A DNA stretch of 64,000 nucleotides, from positions 186,001 through 250,000 of the forward strand of contig NZ_ATWY01000004.1 in NCBI RefSeq assembly GCF_000421405.1, read 5' to 3'. Numbering within the stretch: the first letter of the stretch is position 1; every line of letters begins with the position of its first letter. This document shows positions 18,032 through 26,653 of this stretch, piece after piece. Below the pieces are notes generated by a model that was not told the origin of the DNA, did no database searches, and saw only the letters and a list, made by a program, of their open reading frames with translations. Position numbers and translations under genes: made by a program. The stretch is from Butyrivibrio sp. NC2007. GTDB lineage: Bacteria; Bacillota; Clostridia; Lachnospirales; Lachnospiraceae.

Positions 18032-19123
18032 TCAGCCGACAATCACTTTATTCCTTCCGTTTTCCTTGGCCACGTAGAGCCTCTCATCAGCTTTCTGCAC
18101 GAACTTATCCATGCTCAGGCCCTCTTCGTAGGCTGCTGCGCCTATGGATACGCTTGCCCTGATAGTCTCTCCTCCGGATGTAAGCTGGAGGGCTTCAACG
18201 GTCATCCTCAGATCCTCCAGCATCTCTCCGAACTCTTCATAGGAAATTGTCTCGGGAGATATCAAAAGAAATTCTTCTCCGCCCCATCTTCCGTAGATAA
18301 GGCCTTTGTCACGATACTTTTTGAAGCATTCGGTAATGCTCTTAAGGACGCTGTCGCCCGTCAGATGTCCGTAAGTATCATTGATCTGCTTAAAATGATC
18401 GACATCCAAGATGGCAACTGAGAGATTTCCTTCTTTGACGTCACCTTTTCTTAGAATTTCCGCCTCAAGGATACCCTGTATCTTGTTTCTGTTGAAGATT
18501 CCCGTAAGCGAGTCATGTTCGGCCACATACGTCATCTCTTCATTCTTCATAGCCATTCTCTGGTTATAGATCGAGGTGTAGATCATAATGGAGATAAAAC
18601 CAAGAGCTGCATTTATGTAGTAAAGTATTTCCGCCAAGTTCTCATCAACATTATATTTTGTAGGTAAGTATCCGTGTTTTCCAAGGAAAACAAGAATCTC
18701 GAAGCCCAGCACTATAGTAATTGCATAAACTCCAATCTGCTTTTTGGGCCTTTTACTCAGATTTGGGATAAAGAAAGGAAGAAATATACTGGAGAATGTA
18801 CCAAAGAGCCACAGATGATATCCACATTTAATCCCAAGGAAAATACTGGCAAAAATCACATGCAAAAAGATCTCTGCCTCCATTATCCATACAGTCATCA
18901 GATGTCTTCTCTTAGATATCAAAAACGCGCTGACAACATACGACAGAAAGCTGAAAATGTTGATAATGATCATTGGAGTGCAGCCAATCCAGATATAGAA
19001 GAACTCCATCAAAAAATGCGTAACTCCAAGAGAAACAGCCACCACCATGTACTGACTGTTATCCAGATAATCACCATTGGATATTTCTTTATAAGTTCTG
19101 TCCCTTAAAGTCTCTTCTCCCAT
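18032..19123 (-). CDS. Membrane diguanylate cyclase (GGDEF domain)
   Basis: About 363 residues. Roughly six membrane helices span the first ~190 residues. The GGDEF domain starts near 205 (AEHDSLTGIFNRNKIQ) and has YGRWGGEEFLL, the active-site loop in its GGEEF form, which is compatible with cyclic-di-GMP synthesis. I do not find the RxxD inhibitory site five residues before the loop. The ATG at 19123 is preceded by AAAGGTGGG, so it is preferred to a GTG 24 bp upstream. The gene is convergent with the orphan radical SAM gene, with only 11 bp between stops. Confidence 0.9.
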   Translation of the reverse strand: MGEETLRDRTYKEISNGDYLDNSQYMVVAVSLGVTHFLMEFFYIWIGCTPMIIINIFSFLSYVVSAFLISKRRHLMTVWIMEAEIFLHVIFASIFLGIKCGYHLWLFGTFSSIFLPFFIPNLSKRPKKQIGVYAITIVLGFEILVFLGKHGYLPTKYNVDENLAEILYYINAALGFISIMIYTSIYNQRMAMKNEEMTYVAEHDSLTGIFNRNKIQGILEAEILRKGDVKEGNLSVAILDVDHFKQINDTYGHLTGDSVLKSITECFKKYRDKGLIYGRWGGEEFLLISPETISYEEFGEMLEDLRMTVEALQLTSGGETIRASVSIGAAAYEEGLSMDKFVQKADERLYVAKENGRNKVIVG

Positions 19124-19219
19124 GTACCCACCTTTATATTTTTCCACACCTCAATTGTACGTTATCCGGACAGGAATGAATGTTAAAAAATAATTAAATA
19201 TTCGTCTGGCCGATAGCCC

Positions 19220-19248
19220 TTGCGAAACACAGCATTTTCTCCTATAAT
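19220..19248 (+). promoter_or_regulatory. Sigma-A promoter of the tRNA-Pro gene
   Basis: TTGCGA (19220-19225), 17 bp, then a perfect TATAAT (19243-19248). The predicted start is about 20 nt before the mature tRNA 5' end at 19276. Confidence 0.85.
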
Positions 19249-19275
19249 AGGTAAGTCGGCATCAAAAATGTCAAT

Positions 19276-19349
19276 CGAGGCGTGGCTCAGTTTGGTAGAG
19301 CGCTGCGTTCGGGACGCAGAGGCCGCAAGTTCGAATCTTGTCGCCTCGA
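19276..19349 (+). tRNA. tRNA-Pro (anticodon CGG)
   Basis: All four arms can be drawn. The acceptor stem is CGAGGCG/CGCCTCG with the C1-G72 pair typical of bacterial tRNA-Pro. The D-arm contains GGCTCAGTTTGGTAGAGC. The anticodon stem-loop is CTGCG-TTCGGGA-CGCAG with anticodon CGG. The T-arm has GTTCGAATC. The discriminator base is A (19349), and the 3' CCA is not encoded. It has its own promoter and terminator. It reads CCG codons. Confidence 0.96.
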
Positions 19350-19352
19350 CGA

Positions 19353-19385
19353 AAAAACCAGCCTACTTATGTAGACTGGTTTTTA
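19353..19385. terminator. Bidirectional terminator after tRNA-Pro
   Basis: ACCAGcCTAC pairs with GTAGaCTGGT around TTAT (one mismatch), flanked by six A and five T. It can end the tRNA transcript on the plus strand and the AAA ATPase transcript (stop at 19397) on the minus strand. Confidence 0.85.
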
Positions 19386-19396
19386 TTATGCCTAAA

Positions 19397-20644
19397 TTAT
19401 TCTTCTGTTGCTTCAACTGAAGGCTCGGCCTCTTCTGCAGGAACATCTTCCTCTACAGGAGTCTCCTCTGCAGCATGCTCTGTGGAAGTTTCCTCTTCCT
19501 TCTTCTCTTCCTCAGGCTTCTTAACCGTATCGGTAAGGTCCTCTAAAAGAATGGTCATCATATCCTCTTCGCTGGGCTCTGCCATAGCAGCGATCCTTCT
19601 AGCCTGATTTGTAATGATCTCCTCAAAGAGATTTCTTACTTCCCTGGCATTGGCGAAATTGTCGATATTCTCGATCTTCCTTGCTGTGATAAGAGCTCTG
19701 ATCTGGTGCTTAACATCCTCAGGTACGATGTAGTCGTACTTCTTGCAGTTCATGTTGAAGATCTCTTCAAGCTCATCAATGTTATAATCCGGGAACTCGA
19801 TGTACTTGTTAAACCTGGACTTTAAGCCCGGGTTAGAGTCAATGAACTTCTTCATAGGCTCTGTATATCCGGCTACGATAACAACAAAGTCGTCTCTGTT
19901 GTCCTCCATGGCCTTGAGGATAGTATCAATAGCCTCCTGACCGAAAGCATCATCCTTCTGTGCAAGGGCATAAGCCTCATCGATGAAAAGAACTCCTCCC
20001 TTAGCCTTGGCGATCTGCTCCTGGGTCTTTATCGCTGTCTGTCCGACATAACCGGCAACAAGTCCCGAACGGTCAACCTCAACGAGCTGTCCCTTTGAAA
20101 GGACGCCGATCTGCTTGTAGATCTGAGCAATGATCCTGGCTACAGTTGTCTTACCTGTTCCGGGATTACCTGTGAATACCAGGTGGAGTGAAACGGGAAC
20201 TGACTTAAGTCCCTGCTCCTGCCTTGCCTTCTGAACTTTAACAAAAGCCGTAAGCTCTTTTACATCATCCTTGATTGTAGTAAGGCCGATGAGCTTATCG
20301 AGGGTCTCCATAGGATCCTCTTCAGGCTCCTTGGGCTCTTCGGGCTCGGCGGGCTTTACATTATTATCTTTTGCAAAAAGAGCTTTCGCCTCCTCTAAGG
20401 CGTCATTGGCATTGGTAATTGCATCCTGTCCCTGAGCTTTCGCCTCGTCGGCCCTCTTCTTATCTTCAGGGGGAATGTATACGCTGCCGTTCTTAGGGCC
20501 TTCACTCTTTGGCTCAAAACTCGGAGTCTCCGGCTTTGAACCCGTTCCTGCTGCAGAGAAAAAGTCTCCGTACAGGCTTCCCAAAAGGTCCTTCTGCATA
20601 TTTGTAATTTTCTTGAGTGTTTCTAATTCTTTATCTCTTTCCAT
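19397..20644 (-). CDS. CbbX/SpoVK-like AAA+ ATPase
   Basis: A 415-residue protein. After a low-complexity N-terminal ~110 residues comes a single AAA+ domain: GNPGTGKTTVARI (Walker A, about 158-165), VLFIDEAYAL (Walker B) and NPGLKSRFNKYIEFPDYN with the arginine finger region. This is the CbbX/SpoVK/EccA subfamily, which remodels protein complexes such as Rubisco or type VII secretion components. The C-terminal ~50 residues are strongly acidic (Glu/Ala/Pro). It begins 1 bp after the DUF5722 gene, so it is very likely coexpressed with it. The client protein is unknown; a link to the neighbouring secreted glycosidase-like protein cannot be shown from sequence. Confidence 0.88.
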   Translation of the reverse strand: MERDKELETLKKITNMQKDLLGSLYGDFFSAAGTGSKPETPSFEPKSEGPKNGSVYIPPEDKKRADEAKAQGQDAITNANDALEEAKALFAKDNNVKPAEPEEPKEPEEDPMETLDKLIGLTTIKDDVKELTAFVKVQKARQEQGLKSVPVSLHLVFTGNPGTGKTTVARIIAQIYKQIGVLSKGQLVEVDRSGLVAGYVGQTAIKTQEQIAKAKGGVLFIDEAYALAQKDDAFGQEAIDTILKAMEDNRDDFVVIVAGYTEPMKKFIDSNPGLKSRFNKYIEFPDYNIDELEEIFNMNCKKYDYIVPEDVKHQIRALITARKIENIDNFANAREVRNLFEEIITNQARRIAAMAEPSEEDMMTILLEDLTDTVKKPEEEKKEEETSTEHAAEETPVEEDVPAEEAEPSVEATEE

Positions 20645-20645
20645 A

Positions 20646-22295
20646 TCAATCGTTCAAAAACCAACCTTTTCTTGACAGGAAAGTTCTTGTTGTTACAAGG
20701 GCGTTTACGTCCTGTCCTATAATCTGTGATGCCTGAGCTTTAACAGCTGCGGCGTTTGCTGTACCAAGATTCTTGTATGCGTCATAAGACATCTTCTTGC
20801 TGCCGTCAAGGTTCTTAAGACCCTGAGCGATGTGGCTCTCCATCTCGTGCGCATCATCTGTCTCTCTAAAGAGAATAAAGCTTGAGATGTAAGGATTGTT
20901 CTCAGCCATTGTGTAGGCATATACGATAGATGCCAGCTGAGCATCCTCACCAAAGCTTGATGTGTAGCCGATCTCTGAAAGAGAGATGTTTCTAACCGCT
21001 CCGGCAGGATTGAGGTAAGATGCCTGGCACATGTAATCTGTAAGGATATAAATGTTCTCCATTGTGATATATGGAGTTGCAAGTGTTGTATTTACATACT
21101 GTGACTGCTGCTTCCAAGCGTATGGATCAAAGAGCGGTGCGTTGTAAGGGTGAACTGAAAGTGACCAGTCGATGTTACCCTCACGGTTCATGTAGTAGTT
21201 GAATCTGTCCATATACTCCTTTGAAAGGAAGCATCCTGGATTTGACTTTCTGTTCCACTCCTGATCAAAGGATGTGTAAACTCTTGCATTGGCATTTACA
21301 GACTTGATCTCGTTGTAGAAGATACGGAAAGCCTTAACATACTCGCTGACATTGAGCTCGATGTTTGTTGAGTTAAGGTAATACCACTCTGTTCTTGCGT
21401 TTACTTCGTTTCCGATTACCCAGTTATCAACGGTTCCGTATGCACCACCTGAATATCTCTGAGCAAGGAAAGCTGCGATAGCCTTAAGGTGCTGTGTGCC
21501 GCCGTCCTCCTTGGTATTCATGGCATATCCGGGACAAACATGGGCATCTCTTGAAAGAGGATGGATAAGATCTGCGCCGGCTGCTGTCTTGTTGTTAAGA
21601 ATAGTCATGGTGAGCTGGAAGCCATTGGCATGACACCAGCGAACAAATCCGTCATACTGTGCAAGAGCTGCACCGTTAAACTGATAATCAACTCCGTTAT
21701 ATGAGAAAGGAATTACATTTGATCCATCCCCGGGGCCTACGATATCACCCATGTAAAGGTTGTAGACCATCTGAGCAACTCCAAGATCCTTGAATGTTGC
21801 TGCATCTGCGCTGTTGGGAAGGATACCCTTCATACCGTGGTCATTTCTTGCTACGGTCTTGGTAGCCTTAGCCTCAGGGTTTGTGATGTAGTGCTCGTCA
21901 CTTACCTGAACCATTGAGCCGCTCTTTACAGCTACAAGGAACTTCTTTGAAAGATTAGATTCTGCAGTGTAATGATTGAGCGGGAAAGTAAATGTCGCAT
22001 TGGTTCCTGCTGCTGTCTCGGCAACGATCTTGCCAACACAGCCGTCCTGATAAACCTCATCAGCATATAGATAGAACTTTCCGTCTGATGAAGAAGGAAC
22101 AGAACTGCATGAAACATTTACAACAACGTTGTCCCCCTGAATTGTGCAGGATGTAATGCTTACCGGTCTTCCGGCTGCCTCAGCCACAGCTCCGCTGTGA
22201 TCTGAAACAACTGCTGCACTCTTTGCAGAAGCGATCATAGTCACAGCCACCATTGCTCCGGCAAAGATCCTTTTCATTAAATTCATTTTTTTCAC
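20646..22295 (-). CDS. Secreted DUF5722 family, glycoside-hydrolase-like protein
   Basis: A 549-residue protein with a signal peptide (MKKMNLMKRIFAGAMVAVTM..., likely cleaved near residue 40). An N-terminal ~100-residue beta domain is followed by HGMKGILPNSADAATFKDLG, characteristic of DUF5722. The fold looks like a TIM barrel of glycoside hydrolase clan A: WVIGNEVN near residue 297 is placed like the acid/base Glu, and ISLSEIGYTS near 445 like the nucleophile Glu. Substrate and activity are unknown. No dockerin, carbohydrate-binding module or anchor motif is seen. It lies 23 bp after the flavodiiron gene and 1 bp before the AAA ATPase gene in the same orientation. Confidence 0.78.
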   Translation of the reverse strand: MKKMNLMKRIFAGAMVAVTMIASAKSAAVVSDHSGAVAEAAGRPVSITSCTIQGDNVVVNVSCSSVPSSSDGKFYLYADEVYQDGCVGKIVAETAAGTNATFTFPLNHYTAESNLSKKFLVAVKSGSMVQVSDEHYITNPEAKATKTVARNDHGMKGILPNSADAATFKDLGVAQMVYNLYMGDIVGPGDGSNVIPFSYNGVDYQFNGAALAQYDGFVRWCHANGFQLTMTILNNKTAAGADLIHPLSRDAHVCPGYAMNTKEDGGTQHLKAIAAFLAQRYSGGAYGTVDNWVIGNEVNARTEWYYLNSTNIELNVSEYVKAFRIFYNEIKSVNANARVYTSFDQEWNRKSNPGCFLSKEYMDRFNYYMNREGNIDWSLSVHPYNAPLFDPYAWKQQSQYVNTTLATPYITMENIYILTDYMCQASYLNPAGAVRNISLSEIGYTSSFGEDAQLASIVYAYTMAENNPYISSFILFRETDDAHEMESHIAQGLKNLDGSKKMSYDAYKNLGTANAAAVKAQASQIIGQDVNALVTTRTFLSRKGWFLND

Positions 22296-22318
22296 AACAA
22301 ACCTCCAACTTGATCCAC

Positions 22319-23515
22319 TTATGCGTTCATGATCGCATCCGTGAAATTATTGAGTGCCTCTGCATCCGATGAATGAAGCGCACTCTTGATGGTTAATACA
22401 TTTTCAAGAACGGTTACGTTCTTAAGGCCTGAAAGCTTCTCACTCATGAGCTTTCCGGTAACCGGCGCCCAGGTGCCGTTCTGAGCAAGGGCAAATACCC
22501 TGTTCTGAACACCAAGTGCTGCCATATCGTTTATGAAGTTCTCCATTGGAGGATATACCCCGTTATTGTAGGTAGGGCACATAAGGACGATCTTCCTGCA
22601 GCGCCATACTTCCCCGATGAGGTATGAGACATCCGTTCCGGAGACGTCATAAACCTTAACGCCTTTGACACCCTTATCACGGAGAGATGCAGCCACTGCC
22701 TCAGCAGCGCTGGCTGTATGTCCGTAGAGACTGCCATATACTACTATAACACTATCTTCCTCAGATTCATAGGTGCTCCATTTCTGATATTTACCAAGGA
22801 GCACATCTAGGTCTTTTCTCCATACGGGTCCGTGCAGAGGCAGGAGCATCTGAATGTCCAGTCCTGCTGCCTTTTTAAGGGCTGCCTGTACCTGAGGGCC
22901 ATACTTTCCAACTATATTAGCATAATATCTTCTGGCTGAGGCAAGAAAATCTTTTTCAAAGTCAAATTCATCCGCGAATATTCCGCCGTCAAGCGCTCCG
23001 AAGGTACCGAAGGCATCAGCGGATAAAAGAGCTTTATTCTTATCATCATAAGCAAATAAAACTTCAGGCCAGTGAACCATGGGCGCTGCCACGAAGCTGA
23101 AGGTATGAGCTCCGGTTGAGAGCGTATCTCCCTCCTTGACCTCGAGCTTATTAAAGCCCTGTGCCTGTGGGAAGAACTGCTGCATAAATGTAAAGGTCTG
23201 TTTACCGCCAACTACCGTAACTTCAGGGAAAAGAGCTACCACCTTATCTATAAGTGAGCAATGATCCGGCTCCATATGGAGCACTATAAGATAGTCAAGC
23301 TTCCTGTCCCCAAGTGCCTCCTTTAAATTCTCAATGTACTGATCAGCCACGGTGATATCGGCAGTATCAAACACTGCTGTCTTCTCATCATCTATAAAAT
23401 AGCTGTTATAGGAAACGCCTTCCGGTATTGGAAAGATGTTCTCAAATCTCTCAAGCCGTCTGTCACTCCCTCCGATCCAGAAAATTCCGTCTGCTACCTT
23501 TTTGATTCCCTTCAT
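22319..23515 (-). CDS. Flavodiiron protein (FprA family A-type flavoprotein)
   Basis: A 398-residue enzyme that reduces O2 and/or NO to protect anaerobes. The N-terminal metallo-beta-lactamase-like domain has the di-iron ligands HMEPDH (about 81-86), VHWPEV, SADAFGTFG and LHGPVWR. The C-terminal flavodoxin domain starts at about 256 (VVYGSLYGHTASAAEAVA) and binds FMN. All ligands are present, so it should be active. It lies 24 bp downstream of the hybrid kinase gene. A flavin reductase gene at 28027-28533 in the same run could supply reduced flavin electrons, though rubredoxin is the usual donor and none is visible here. Confidence 0.95.
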   Translation of the reverse strand: MKGIKKVADGIFWIGGSDRRLERFENIFPIPEGVSYNSYFIDDEKTAVFDTADITVADQYIENLKEALGDRKLDYLIVLHMEPDHCSLIDKVVALFPEVTVVGGKQTFTFMQQFFPQAQGFNKLEVKEGDTLSTGAHTFSFVAAPMVHWPEVLFAYDDKNKALLSADAFGTFGALDGGIFADEFDFEKDFLASARRYYANIVGKYGPQVQAALKKAAGLDIQMLLPLHGPVWRKDLDVLLGKYQKWSTYESEEDSVIVVYGSLYGHTASAAEAVAASLRDKGVKGVKVYDVSGTDVSYLIGEVWRCRKIVLMCPTYNNGVYPPMENFINDMAALGVQNRVFALAQNGTWAPVTGKLMSEKLSGLKNVTVLENVLTIKSALHSSDAEALNNFTDAIMNA

Positions 23516-23539
23516 GTCAAATAACTCCTCTCTGCTGTT

Positions 23540-26500
23540 TTATTTTTTAAATTCACTGATTGTCTTTTCAACAACCTTTATATCAATAGGCTTTGTAACA
23601 TGAGCGTTCATGCCGGCGTCAAAGGCCTGTTGAACGTCATCGGCATAGGCATTTGCAGTCATGGCGATAATAGGTATGGTCTGTGCCCAGTCGGTTCCAA
23701 GAGCTCTGATGGCCGCAGCTGCCTCATAACCGTTCATGACAGGCATCTGAATATCCATAAGTATCATATCATAGTCGCCTTCATTTGCGGCTTTGAACAT
23801 TTCAACAACTTCCTGTCCATTGACGCCTCTTGTCACGCTTGCCCCGTACATATCCATAAGCTCGATCAGGATGTCCGCATTGATATCGTTATCCTCCGCA
23901 GCCAGGAACTTCATGCCCTCAAGAGGGTTCTTAGGTTCTTCTGCCGCGGATGTTTCTATCTTGGTGATCTCGTCTATGGTAGTCCTTAAGTTATACGGCA
24001 ATACCGGCTTTTGCATAACCTCATTGCAGCCGGCTTCTCTGAGAGCATCCTCATTTTTCTCAAAGAACTCGGTAACTGCAAGGATTACGCTGTGATGGCT
24101 CTTATCTTTCTTTCTGATATTTCTTATTACCTCAGCCGGCTCCATGTCATCATAGTTTTCATCTACAATTATAAGATCGTAAGCCTTGCCTTTTGCCGCC
24201 ATTTCCTCCACCAGCTTCAGGGCTTCATATCCGCCTGTGGCCACTGTGGAATCCATCTGGTCTTTTTTGTATTTTTCCTTATAAACCTTATCATCCGTCA
24301 AGCTTCCATTGACAGTAAGAAGCGTGTGCATTCCATGGGCTTTCCAGAAATCCACATTCCCGGTCTCTACCGCCTTAAGTCGCAGATTTACAATAAATGT
24401 ACTTCCCTTGCCTTCTTCCGACTCAACCCTTATAGTTCCGCCCATAAGCTCTACAAGGCTCTTTGTTATGGCCATTCCAAGTCCTGTTCCCTGGATGGTC
24501 TTGGTTGCGCCTTTTTCTTCTCTCGAGAAGGCATCAAAGATCTTATCCTTATACTCCGGCTTCATTCCGATTCCGTTGTCAGCAACAACAAACTTCACAT
24601 TCTGGAAGCCTTCTGAAGAAGAATCGGACTCAGAAATGGTAAAGTCGATCTTTCCTCCCTCAGGAGTATACTTGACAGCATTTCCAAGGATATTCATGAG
24701 TATCTCATTGACTCTCTGCTTGTCCGCCATGAAAACGTCATGTTGCATGTTTTCAATCTTCACAGTATAAGTCTGATCCTTGGCCTTTGCCTGGAAACCA
24801 ATGACAGAGTTGATCTCCTCAAGAAGCAGTCCTATAGCCATCTCCTGGATATCCAGCGTTGTCTTGCCCGACTCGATTTTACTCATATCAAGGACATCAT
24901 TAAGAAGCGATAGCAGATTGTGCGATGCAAGTGAAATCTTGTGAGTATACTCTTTTACCTTATCCGGCTCGTCTGCATGCTTATCGATCAGCAGATTAAA
25001 GCCGGTAATGGCATTCATAGGTGTCCTGAAGTCATGGGACATGTTAGCAAGGAAGCTGGTCTTTGCCTTATTTGCCGTCTCTGCAGCACTAAGAGCCTCC
25101 TGAAGCTGATGATTGCGTCTGAACTCCTGAGTTCTGTCATAGAGCGCAACAGCCATTCTCTTTCCGCCGTCATCAATGGTGCAGACGATGATTCCACGAT
25201 AGTAGAGATGCTCGTTTGTCTTTACATTCTTAAGCCTTATCTCCTCAAATACCTGAGTGTCGCCGGTCTTTCTTGCATTCTCAATAGCCTCGTCAATCCT
25301 CTTGTCCTTGCCATCGCCCTTTCTCTGAGCCTGATTGAGGCTTCTAATATCTGCTTTCAGCTCGTCTGCCGGAATACCAAGTACGGCCTCGGCATTGGCT
25401 GTGATAAAGCTCGCCTCATACCCGTCTCCGCTTATAACTGCCAGGATATCATTGTTCTTTTCAACCACGAAATCAAAGAGCCACTCTCTGTAATGAATAT
25501 CATTGTCTTTGAGCATGAGCTGCTCTTTGTTCATCCTGTCGATCTCCTTAACCATCTTGTTCAGGGTATCCGCCATGGATTCCATTGACTCGGAGAGCTG
25601 TCCTATCTCATCATTGTGGTTATCCGGATTCTTGACGTCAAAATGTCCCTTCTCAATCTCATGGGCCATATCATTGATGGCACCAAGCCTCTTACTGAAG
25701 CGATCCGCAAACAGCTGGCCGAATACAAATGCCGCCAAAAAGAGCACCACTGCAATTACGATGACTGACAGGAGTATGCTGTATACGTCAGCTGTGATCT
25801 CGTTTCTGTCTACATAGTAATAGAGTGTCCAGCCATTTGCCGTACCTTGAGATTCTGCAATAAAGTATTCACCGGTTGAGTGAAACTCCTCAACTTCTCC
25901 GTCTCTTATATCGCTCAGGATCCTCTCTTCAAGGGCTGTATCATCAATTTTTCTGTGATTGACGGTCTTTCCGTTGGAGTCCAGGATTATGATTCCGTTA
26001 TTGAGGTAACCGGTCTTGTTTACTATGGAAAAGAACTCGCTGTCTTTTACCTTAAGCGCGATCATTCCTATGCGCTTTGAGGATGTCGGGGAGTCCAGCA
26101 GCGCTTTAATAAGATATACTCCTCCGTCATCGTCAACATCCCAAAAAGCGCTGTATTCCTCACTTGTCTCCTGATACCACTGCAGCTGTTTGTCGGTGGT
26201 GGGCTTTAGAAGGAAGTCCCCCATATGCTCGCCGTCTATGAGATCCGAATATATGATTATGGACTCAATATTTGTGTCGCTGCTCAGGTAATACCAGATA
26301 AGGGGCTCGATCTCATCATTGAGCTCCTCTGTCAGGGTATACGGATCATTTTTTACTCTCTCCAGCGCTTTTCTGAATTCGTCTTCATAGGAAAAGAACT
26401 TTACGACGTCATTTTCTTTTTTGACACCGTTCTCAATACCGTGTGAGATAACATCCACGTTTCCTATCATGGCGATCTTAGTCTGCTCGATCAGGTTATT

Positions 26501-26632
26501 TCTGGCAACAATATAAGAATAGCTTCCCAGCAATAAGATGGGAACTATGATCAGCACAGCAAATACCCGGATAAGGGTTTTCCTTATGCTGCTCGCGTAT
26601 CCGAACCTTCCAATCCTTCCAATCCTTCTCAT
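23540..26632 (-). CDS. Hybrid sensor histidine kinase with Cache, HAMP, PAS and two receiver domains
   Basis: A 1030-residue protein. Order: membrane helix (~21-43), extracellular dCache-like sensor (~45-280), helix (~285-308), HAMP (~310-362), PAS (~385-505), HisKA with H533 (MSHDFRTPMN), HATPase (NAVKYTPEGG, DNGIGM, GTGLGM, to ~752), receiver 1 (~768-885) and receiver 2 (~905-1028). Receiver 2 is canonical (AAED at 912-915, phosphoacceptor D960 in LMDIQMP, K1014). Receiver 1 keeps D824 but lacks the N-terminal acidic pair and is probably degenerate. No DNA-binding response regulator is nearby, so the phosphate acceptor is unknown. The gene follows a solute-binding protein gene by 21 bp, so the binding protein may present a ligand to the Cache domain. 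Confidence 0.93.
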   Translation of the reverse strand: MRRIGRIGRFGYASSIRKTLIRVFAVLIIVPILLLGSYSYIVARNNLIEQTKIAMIGNVDVISHGIENGVKKENDVVKFFSYEDEFRKALERVKNDPYTLTEELNDEIEPLIWYYLSSDTNIESIIIYSDLIDGEHMGDFLLKPTTDKQLQWYQETSEEYSAFWDVDDDGGVYLIKALLDSPTSSKRIGMIALKVKDSEFFSIVNKTGYLNNGIIILDSNGKTVNHRKIDDTALEERILSDIRDGEVEEFHSTGEYFIAESQGTANGWTLYYYVDRNEITADVYSILLSVIVIAVVLFLAAFVFGQLFADRFSKRLGAINDMAHEIEKGHFDVKNPDNHNDEIGQLSESMESMADTLNKMVKEIDRMNKEQLMLKDNDIHYREWLFDFVVEKNNDILAVISGDGYEASFITANAEAVLGIPADELKADIRSLNQAQRKGDGKDKRIDEAIENARKTGDTQVFEEIRLKNVKTNEHLYYRGIIVCTIDDGGKRMAVALYDRTQEFRRNHQLQEALSAAETANKAKTSFLANMSHDFRTPMNAITGFNLLIDKHADEPDKVKEYTHKISLASHNLLSLLNDVLDMSKIESGKTTLDIQEMAIGLLLEEINSVIGFQAKAKDQTYTVKIENMQHDVFMADKQRVNEILMNILGNAVKYTPEGGKIDFTISESDSSSEGFQNVKFVVADNGIGMKPEYKDKIFDAFSREEKGATKTIQGTGLGMAITKSLVELMGGTIRVESEEGKGSTFIVNLRLKAVETGNVDFWKAHGMHTLLTVNGSLTDDKVYKEKYKKDQMDSTVATGGYEALKLVEEMAAKGKAYDLIIVDENYDDMEPAEVIRNIRKKDKSHHSVILAVTEFFEKNEDALREAGCNEVMQKPVLPYNLRTTIDEITKIETSAAEEPKNPLEGMKFLAAEDNDINADILIELMDMYGASVTRGVNGQEVVEMFKAANEGDYDMILMDIQMPVMNGYEAAAAIRALGTDWAQTIPIIAMTANAYADDVQQAFDAGMNAHVTKPIDIKVVEKTISEFKK

Positions 26633-26653
26633 TCTTTAGCCGCTCCTTACTTA

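Noticed and set aside
24941..25588. Plus-strand 215-codon open frame
   Set aside because: Antisense to the kinase PAS/HisKA region, which is clearly coding on the other strand.
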